This document shows, in pieces, positions 55,855 through 64,000 of a stretch of 64,000 bases of DNA. Both the position numbers and the translations under genes were made by a program. This stretch comes from Gigantopelta aegis. Its lineage: Eukaryota; Mollusca; Gastropoda; Neomphalida; Peltospiridae. Below the pieces are notes generated by a model. The model made no database searches. It saw only the letters and a list, made by a program, of their open reading frames with translations, and was not told where the DNA came from. The stretch lies in NCBI RefSeq assembly GCF_016097555.1, contig NC_054707.1, positions 84,241,621 to 84,305,620 of the forward strand, written 5' to 3'. Position 1 is the stretch's first letter; every line of letters begins with the position of its first letter.

Positions 55855-58800
55855 CGTTAACTATAGGGGAACGAAGCTAGTTTTTTTTAAACAGTTGACG
55901 TTAACTATAGGGGAACGAAGCTAGTTTTTTTTTAAAAGTTGACGTTAACTATAGGGGAACGAAACCAGTTTTTTTAAACAGTTGACGTTAACTATAGGGG
56001 AACGAAGCTAGTTTTTTAAACAGTTGACGTTAACTATAGGGGAACGAAACCAGTTTTTTAAACAGTTGACGTTAACTATAGGGGAACGAAGCTAGTTTTT
56101 TTTAAACAGTTGACGTTAACTATAGGGGAACGAAACCAGTTTTTTAAACAGTTGACGTTAACTATAGGGGAACGAAACCAGTTTTTTTAAACAGTTGACG
56201 TTAACTATAGGGGAACGAAGCTAGTTTTTTTTAAACAGTTGACGTTAACTATAGGGGAACGAAGCCAATTTTTTTAAACAGTTGACGTTAACTATAGGGG
56301 AACGAAACCAGTTTTTTTAAACAGTTGACGTTAACTATAGGGGAACGAAGCCAGTTTTTTAAACAGTTGACGTTAACTATAGGGGAACGAAACCAGTTTT
56401 TTAAACAGTTGACGTTAACTATAGGGGAACGAAGCCAGTTTTGTAAACAGTTGACGTTAACTATAGGGGAACGAAGCCAGTTTTGTAAACAGTTGACGTT
56501 AACTATGGGGAACGAAGCCAGTTTTGTAAACAGTTGACGTTAACTATAGGGGAACGAAGCCAGTTTTTTAAACAATTGACGTTAACTATAGGGGAACGAA
56601 ACCAGTTTTTTAAACAGTTGACGTTAACTTTAGGGGAACGAAGCTAGTTTAAACAGTTGACATTAACTATAGGGGAACGAAACCAGTTTTTTAAACAGTT
56701 GACGTTAACTATAGGGGAACGAAGCTAGTTTAAACAGTTGACGTTAACTATAGGGGAACGAAACCAGTTTTTTAAACAGTTGACGTTAACTATAGGGGAA
56801 CGAAACCAGTTTTTTAAACAGTTGACGTTAACTATAGGGGAACGAAGCTAGTTTTTTTTAAACAGTTGACGTTAACTATAGGGGAACGAAGCCAATTTTT
56901 TTAAACAGTTGACGTTAACTATAGGGGAACGAAACCAGTTTTTTTAAACAGTTGACGTTAACTATAGGGGAACGAAGCCAGTTTTTTAAACAGTTGACGT
57001 TAACTATAGGGGAACGAAACCAGTTTTTTAAACAGTTGACGTTAACTATAGGGGAACGAAGCCAGTTTTGTAAACAGTTGACGTTAACTATAGGGGAACG
57101 AAGCCAGTTTTGTAAACAGTTGACGTTAACTATGGGGAACGAAGCCAGTTTTGTAAACAGTTGACGTTAACTATAGGGGAACGAAGCCAGTTTTTTAAAC
57201 AATTGACGTTAACTATAGGGGAACGAAACCAGTTTTTTAAACAGTTGACGTTAACTTTAGGGGAACGAAGCTAGTTTAAACAGTTGACATTAACTATAGG
57301 GGAACGAAACCAGTTTTTTAAACAGTTGACGTTAACTATAGGGGAACGAAGCTAGTTTAAACAGTTGACGTTAACTATAGGGGAACGAAACCAGTTTTTT
57401 AAACAGTTGACGTTAACTATAGGGGAACGAAGCCAGTTTTTTAAACAGTTGACGTTAACTATAGGGGAACGAAGCCAGTTTTTTTGAACAGTTGACGTTA
57501 ACTATAGGGGAACGAAGCTAGTTTAAACAGTTGACGTTAACTATAGGGGAACGAAACCAGTTTTTTAAACAGTTGACGTTAACTATAGGGGAACGAAGCC
57601 AGTTTTTTAAACAGTTGACGTTAACTTTAGGGGAACGAAGCTAGTTTAAACAGTTGACATTAACTATAGGGGAACGAAACCAGTTTTTTAAACAGTTGAC
57701 GTTAACTATAGGGGAACGAAGCTAGTTTAAACAGTTGACGTTAACTATAGGGGAACGAAACCAGTTTTTTAAACAGTTGACGTTAACTATAGGGGAACGA
57801 AGCCAGTTTTTTAAACAGTTGACGTTAACTATAGGGGAACGAAGCCAGTTTTTTTGAACAGTTGACGTTAACTATAGGGGAACGAAGCTAGTTTTTTAAA
57901 CAGTTGACGTTAACTATAGGGGAACGAAGCTAGTTTAAGCAGTTGACGTTAACTATAGGGGAACGAAGCCAGTTTTTTTAAACAGTTGACGTTAACTATA
58001 GGGGAACGAAGCCAGTTTTTTAAACAGTTGACGTTAACTATAGGGGAACGAAGCCAGTTTTTTAAACAGTTGACGTTAACTATAGGGGAACGAAGCCAGT
58101 TTTTTAAACAGTTGACGTTAACTATAGGGGAACGAAACCAATTTTTTAAACAGTTGACGTTAACTATAGGGGAACGAACCTAGTTTAAACAATTGACGTT
58201 AACTATAGGGGAACGAAGCCAGTTTTTTAAACAGTTGACGTTAACTATAGGGGAACGAAGCCAGTTTTTTAAACAGTTGACGTTAACTATAGGGGAACGA
58301 AGCTAGTTTAAACAGTTGACGTTAACTATAGGGGAACGAAGCCAGTTTTTTAAACAGTTGACGTTAACTATAGGGGAACGAAGCCAGTTTAAGCAGTTGA
58401 CGTTAACTATAGGGGAACGAAGCCAGTTTTTTTAAACAGTTGACGTTAACTATAGGGGAACGAAGCTAGTTTTTTAAACAGTTGACGTTAACTATAGGGG
58501 AACGAAACCAGTTTTTTAAACAGTTGACGTTAACTATAGGGGAACGAAGCCAGTTTTTTAAACAGTTGACGTTAACTATAGGGGAACGAAGCCAGTTTTT
58601 TAAACAGTTGACGTTAACTATAGGGGAACGAAACCAGTTTTTTAAACAGTTGACGTTAAGTATAGGGGAACGAAGCTAGTTTAATCAGTTGAGGTTAACT
58701 ATAGGGGAACGAAGCCAGTTTTTTAAACAGTTGACGTTAACTATAGGGGAACGAAGCCAGTTTCTTAAACAGTTGACGTTAACTATAGGGGAACGAAGCT

Positions 58801-59877
58801 AGTTTAAACAGTTGACGTTAACTAAAGGGGAACGAAGCTAGTTTAAACAGTTGACGTTAACTATAGGGGAACGAAGCCAGTTTTTTAAACAGTTGACGTT
58901 AACTATAGGGGAACGAAGCTAGTTTTTTAAACAGTTGACGTTAACTATAGGGGAACGAAGCCAGTTTTTTAAACAGTTGACGTTAACTATAGGGGAACGA
59001 AGCCAGTTTTTTAAACAGTTGACGTTAACTATAGGGGAACGAAACCAGTTTTTTTAAACAGTTGACGTTAACTATAGGGGAACGAACCTAGTTTAAACAG
59101 TTGACGTTAACTATAGGGGAACGAAGCCAGTTTTTTAAACAGTTGACGTTAACTATAGGGGAACGAAGCCAGTTTTTTAAACAGTTGACGTTAAGTATAG
59201 GGGAACGAAGCTAGTTTAAACAGTTGACGTTAACTATAGGGGAACGAAGCCAGTTTTTTAAACAGTTGACGTTAACTATAGGGGAACGAAGCCAGTTTAA
59301 GCAGTTGACGTTAACTATAGGGGAACGAAGCCAGTTTTTTTAAACAGTTGACGTTAACTATAGGGGAACGAAGCTAGTTTTTTAAACAGTTGACGTTAAC
59401 TATAGGGGAACGAAACCAGTTTTTTAAACAGTTGACGTTAACTATAGGGGAACGAAGCCAGTTTTTTAAACAGTTGACGTTAACTATAGGGGAACGAAGC
59501 CAGTTTTTTAAACAGTTGACGTTAACTATAGGGGAACGAAACCAGTTTTTTAAACAGTTGACGTTAAGTATAGGGGAACGAAGCTAGTTTAATCAGTTGA
59601 GGTTAACTATAGGGGAACGAAGCCAGTTTTTTAAACAGTTGACGTTAACTATAGGGGAACGAAGCCAGTTTCTTAAACAGTTGACGTTAACTATAGGGGA
59701 ACGAAGCTAGTTTAAACAGTTGACGTTAACTAAAGGGGAACGAAGCTAGTTTAAACAGTTGACGTTAACTATAGGGGAACGAAGCCAGTTTTTTAAACAG
59801 TTGACGTTAACTATAGGGGAACGAAGCTAGTTTTTTAAACAGTTGACGTTAACTATAGGGGAACGAAGCCAGTTTTT
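55855..59877. repeat. ~42-bp satellite, ~4.0 kb, with higher-order duplications
   Basis: Nearly a hundred units of AACAGTTGACGTTAACTATA, GGGGAACGAAGCCAGT and a variable T run, or a short form lacking the T run. Unit variants (GAAACCAG, GAAGCTAG, missing A in TATGGGG) recur in the same order at a 627-bp offset (56325 and 56952) and a 908-bp offset (58482 and 59390), showing block duplication. Confidence 0.97.
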
Positions 59878-59895
59878 TCTTTTATGACTACATAT

Positions 59896-60345
59896 CAATT
59901 ATATAAATTAAATGCGTGCATTTTATCGGTATTTGTTTTAAATTAAATGCGTGCATTTTATCGGTATTTGTTATAAATTAAATGCGTGCATTTTATCGGT
60001 ATTTATTTTAAATTAAATGCGTGCATTTTATCGGTATTTATTTTAAATTAAATGCGTGCATTTTATCGGTATTTGTTTTAAATTAAATGTGTAAAATTTA
60101 CCAATATATCTTTGAAATAAATGTGTATTTTCTCAATATCTGTTTAAATTAAATGCGTATTTTTTTCAATATCTGTTTAAACTGAATGCGTATTTTATCA
60201 ATATCTGTTTAAATTGAATATGGATATTTGATCAATATTTGTTTAAATTAAATGTGTATATTTTATCAATATCTGTTTAAACTGAATATGTATTATCTCA
60301 ATATCTGTTTAAATTAAATGTGTAGATTTTATCAATTGTATAAAT
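59896..60345. repeat. ~34-bp minisatellite decaying rightwards
   Basis: Five clean units of AAATTAAATGCGTGCATTTT and ATCGGTATTTGTTT are followed by progressively diverged forms (TATCAATATCTGTTTAAA). Confidence 0.93.
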
Positions 60346-60433
60346 AGAAAGTGTATTTTATTAGTATCTATACGCAATTTAGAAGATAACTTGTCGTTCG
60401 TCTTTTAAAAATATTATTACGCATACATTGTAT

Positions 60434-60584
60434 GTAGTTATGGCGGGGTTGTTTTGTGTGCAGTAACGGAAAATAACTGGCAGTACTATCTATCTGTCTG
60501 TCTGTCTGTCTGTCTCTATCTGTCTATCTATCTATCTGCCTGTCTGTCTGTCTCTGTATGTATGTCTATATGTCTCTGTCTGTC

Positions 60585-60615
<31 letters not shown>

Positions 60616-60682
60616 GTCTATCTATCTATCTATCTGTCTGTCTGTCTGTCTCTGTCTATCAGTCTGTCTGTCTGTCTGTCTA

Positions 60683-60771
<89 letters not shown>

Positions 60772-61000
60772 TGTATATAGCTGTGGTTGTGGGTTGTTTT
60801 ATGTGCAGAGAAGGGGGATAACTGTAGTATTACAGACAGCAGAAATAACTAATATTACTGTATGTACTGCTGTGGTTGTGGTGTTGTTTTATGTGCAGTC
60901 AATGGAAATAACTGTAGTATTACAGACAGTAAAAATAACTAATATTACTGTATGCACTGCTGTGGTTGTGGGGTTGTTTTATGTCTCACTACACAGATGA
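60434..61000. repeat. 89-bp tandem repeat (about 3 copies plus a split copy) containing a large microsatellite
   Basis: Copies containing TGTGGTTGTGG, TTGTTTTATGTGCAG and GATAACTGTAGTATTACAG start at 60782, 60871 and 60960. A diverged copy (GGCGGGGTTGTTTTGTGTGC) starts at about 60440 and runs into the microsatellite at 60489-60772. Confidence 0.88.
60489..60772. repeat. Compound microsatellite (TCTG/TATC)n(CT)n(TA)n
   Basis: Tetranucleotide TCTG and TATC runs, then CT, then TA. Confidence 0.97.
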
Positions 61001-61430
61001 CATCTGCTATTGAAACCCATGTTAAATTTCCCAAATTCAAATGATGATTGCCAATAGAACATGTTTTCATTGCGAACATACATTATAAGAGCATTTATTT
61101 TCAATCCAAAATTGAGAACACTTCCGTCTCAGTTTTTTGCTATATGACCGCATTTGGCTGTAGTACCGGTCTGAAGAGGTGGTTCATTAACCGATTCACT
61201 CCGGCTGTCTCTTGTGCTATACGCCCATGTCCCAAAAGGTCAATGCACAATATTACAAAATAACATGGGCAAAATACAGTCAGGAGGCTTACCATTAAAC
61301 ATACATGTTGTTTTAATTCTTCACCATTTCCTAGAAGTGAATATGTGAACCATAACTGTCAAAATTAGGAACTATAGTGGACCGTGATGACTGAACTCTA
61401 TAACCATGACAAGCCATAGAAGAAATACAC
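61001..61430. other. Unique sequence
   Basis: The short frame at 61048-61263 has no recognised domain. No repeat was seen. Confidence 0.45.
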
Positions 61431-61683
61431 TGATGCCCGGTCGGTGGGACCATTGGCCTATTTCTCGTTCCAGCCAGTGCACCACGACTGGTATACCAAA
61501 AGGCAGTGCTATGTGCTATCCTGTCTATGGGATGGTGCATATAAAAGATCCCATGCTATTAATAGAAAAATGTAGCGGGTTTTCTCGCTAAGACTATATG
61601 TCAAAATTACCAAATGTTCGACATCCGATGATTAATAAATATATGTGCTCTTGTGATGTCGTTAAACAAAACGAACTTTAAAT
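61431..61683 (+). mobile_element. Type-B SINE, head truncated
   Basis: GGTCGGTGGGACCATTGGCC, GTGCACCACGACTGGTATAC, TGCATATAAAAGATCCCATG and the tail TACCAAATGTTCGACATCC with GATGTCGTTAAACAAAAC are well preserved. Confidence 0.93.
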
Positions 61684-61695
61684 GTTATGACAACT

Positions 61696-62108
61696 TCTGA
61701 AAGACCGGTGTAGTGGTTAAATAATGGGACATAAGGCTGGTAGGTATATGGTTCGCACCCCGTTACCGGCTCCCACGCAGGAGGAGGTTGACGACTCGAT
61801 GGGTAATAGGACCATTACACCTACTTCTCTTTAAGTAGCAACTGTACAGCTGAAACAGCCCAGATAGCGGAGGTGTGTAACAGCCGTTAGTTAACCCGGC
61901 TCATATAGGAAAGGTCGTGCTATATGCTGCCCTGTCTGGAATGGCGCATATAAAAAAAATATCTTGCTACTAATAGGAAAATGTATCGGGTTTTCTCGCT
62001 AAGACTATATGTAAAATGTAAAACATTACCAGATGTTTGACATCCAACAGCCGATGATTAACAAATCAATGTGCTCTAGTGGTGTCGTTAAACGAAATAA
62101 ACTTTTAA
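61696..62108 (+). mobile_element. Type-C SINE head joined to a type-B SINE tail
   Basis: 61696-61900 carries a tRNA-like head (GTGTAGTGGTTAAAT, GGTTCGCACCCCG) and body (AACAGCCCAGATAGCGGAGG). From 61913 a core/type-B tail follows (GGCGCATATAAAAAA, GATGTTTGACATCCAACAG, GTGGTGTCGTTAAACG). Either one chimeric SINE or two adjacent insertions. Confidence 0.8.
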
Positions 62109-62149
62109 CTATTGGTGAACACATTCTCTGATTAGTTTTCCCAGTCCGC

Positions 62150-62328
62150 ATCATTGATATATCAAAGGTCGTGGTATGTGTTGTCCTGTCTGTGGGGAAA
62201 TACCTTTATAAGATCCATTGTTGATGTTTAAAAGACTAGCGGTCTTCCTTATGTAAAAATGACCAAATGTTTGACATCTAATAGTCAATGTGCTCTAGTG
62301 GTGACGTTAAACACAACAAACATTACAT
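62150..62328 (+). mobile_element. Type-B SINE, 5'-truncated and diverged
   Basis: GGTCGTGGTATGTGTTGTCC, AAGATCCATTGTTGATG, CCAAATGTTTGACATCTAAT and GTGGTGACGTTAAACAC follow type-B order. Confidence 0.85.
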
Positions 62329-62751
62329 TTATTCAGCCGATATTTTTGTTTGTGTGTTCGTATACGAAAGAACAAGAGTAAAATAAGACTAAAACATGAA
62401 GTGTATTTTTTACAATTTAATGTACACGTGCATTTAACAAGATCTGCAACAATTGTCTTTTAACTTGATACTGTCGAGCAATTTTCAGTTTACCATATTT
62501 ATTATATTATATGAATACACACGCCACATGAACATCGGCGACCTATAAGGGCAAGTTGTATTATTTCCCAATACTATATATGAAGAACAAAACAAGGACT
62601 GAGGTCTGTTTCCGCTATGTCCATTCAGTGACATTTGAACATTTGTTTTAAAACGTTAACTTTACCTGACCTGAAGCTATGATATTATTACGTCAGTTTT
62701 TGTATGCCAGTTTGATCACATAAACACGAACACATATTACATAGTCAAAAC
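62329..62751. other. Unique AT-rich sequence
   Basis: No gene or repeat was recognised. Confidence 0.45.
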
Positions 62752-62868
62752 CACTATAAACCTCGCCAATACGACAAATTCTATAAAGAACATTCCATAA
62801 GTCAAACCTACTATAACCTCGCCAATAAGACCAACTCTCTATAAAGAACATTCCATATGACCGCCCCG
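62752..62868. repeat. ~57-bp tandem duplication, 2 copies
   Basis: CACTATAAACCTCGCCAATA and TATAAAGAACATTCCATA recur with small changes in a second adjacent copy. Confidence 0.88.
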
Positions 62869-64000
62869 CTTATAACGACATAGAAGAGAACCCTGATATA
62901 AAAGCGACTGTTACAATCACCTGTGGTTAACGGACACTTGTAAAATATGCTTCAATATACACGTGTTTATTCTACTTGTACACAAGTCCATACGCCCTAC
63001 ACGTCCCCACCGAGTCCACACTTTGTGCCGGTGCCGGAATGCCTTAGGGCACAGAGGCGAGCAGGTTTCATTTCTTTAATGGATTCTGTTGGTGTATGTC
63101 AACAGCAAACAACTGTCTAAAGCGCTACCCACGGAACGGATAAACGACGTATAATACGAACAGTGGTTTTTATCGTAATAATTTACATCAAATCAAACAA
63201 ATAAATACATAAATAAATAAATTAATAAAACATACAAATTAATAAAAGATAAATATAAAACAAATTGATACATAAAACAAAATTGATCTTACGACTACGT
63301 TCATAAATTTAAGATCAAGGTATATCCTTAATGATCAGAAGATAGCTGTAAATTGATCTATTTACTGTTATGTTATTACAGGGCAATTCATATATTTCAA
63401 AATCAGTGTCCCTCTTCACCCGATATAATACTATGATGAATAAGGGATATTTAAATAGGAAACTAAAATATCCTTTGTTGAAAATGGGGTACATTATTTT
63501 ACACGATCGTAAATCCGTGGACTGTAAACAAGTCAGATTATGACAGGATCATAAACTGATGATCGTTGTAAAGAATTGCGTGATTAGATCAAACCAACTG
63601 ATACATTATTGTGAGGAATCTGAAACTACTAGTCTTCCACTATCTTTAGACAATACACTTGCACGCCATTTTTAAAGGAACTATATCCTGGTTTGTAACC
63701 ATTTTAAGATGTTTTCAGCAATTAAAATAATGTTACATTATTAAACTGACATTGTTTTTGCTTAGAATGTGAATATCTCTATACCAATGCATTTCTGGAT
63801 ATCGTAATATTTCGTTATGTCTCAGTATCAATATTTGTCAAAAATGCTTTCATACTTTAGAATTTATTACGTTTTTCCAGCGACCAAATGGAGTTTGAAA
63901 TAATTCGTCCAAAGGTAATTCCAATTGTATTTATCTATATATTGCTTTATATTTAATAGCTTTAATGACACACACGTGAAGCCATCTTCCAGAAACCAGT
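62869..64000. other. Unique terminal region, no supported gene
   Basis: A less AT-rich patch at about 62985-63150 could be untranslated or conserved sequence, but no exon is supported. An AAAT-rich simple tract lies at 63200-63275. Confidence 0.4.

Overview
The window is animal genomic DNA, most likely from a mollusc (gastropod or bivalve). The evidence is tRNA-derived SINEs with a shared core, phase-0 exons with GT/AG splice sites, a Ty3/Gypsy LTR retrotransposon, MITE-like elements and heavy microsatellite load. No bacterial-style operons, rRNA genes or convincing functional tRNA genes were seen. The taxon call is inference; no search was possible.

Protein-coding content is sparse. Three exons on the + strand (6509-6622, 28159-28314, 32944-33204) have matching splice sites and phases. 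They would join into an unrecognised protein of about 176 residues. Its introns (21.5 kb and 4.6 kb) consist largely of tandem repeats and nested transposons.

The second coding block is transposon-derived. A decayed FLYWCH/MULE-type transposase-like gene (44733-47162, minus) is split by a 1255-bp solo LTR with a 5-bp target duplication (ATAGT). Next to it lies a complete-ended Ty3/Gypsy element (47302-54528). Its LTRs are almost identical and flanked by ATAG. Its single ORF has lost most of gag and the reverse transcriptase catalytic core but keeps protease, RNase H and integrase motifs.

The rest is repeats. More than a dozen unrelated minisatellite families (units of about 19 to 65 bp) together span about 20 kb. 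They include a 44-bp satellite containing a 200-N assembly gap (40300-44095), a 42-bp array with higher-order duplications (55855-59877) and a roughly 50-bp array carrying telomere-like CCCTAA units (34655-36296). The last begins inside a degenerate SINE, and its monomer looks derived from the SINE tail. SINE copies occur throughout and show interchangeable heads and tails. Several are nested in MITEs or microsatellites. Five candidate MITEs or palindromic insertions have defined ends: 298-765, 19232-19435, 19530-20379, 27245-27726 and 33439-34264. A perfect 33-bp-arm hairpin flanked by a 10-bp direct repeat lies at 24649-24721.

The most interesting items are the SINE-born telomere-like satellite, the unknown three-exon gene, the young but internally deleted retrotransposon, the frame-restoring solo LTR and the small perfect palindrome. 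No complete new multi-gene system was seen.
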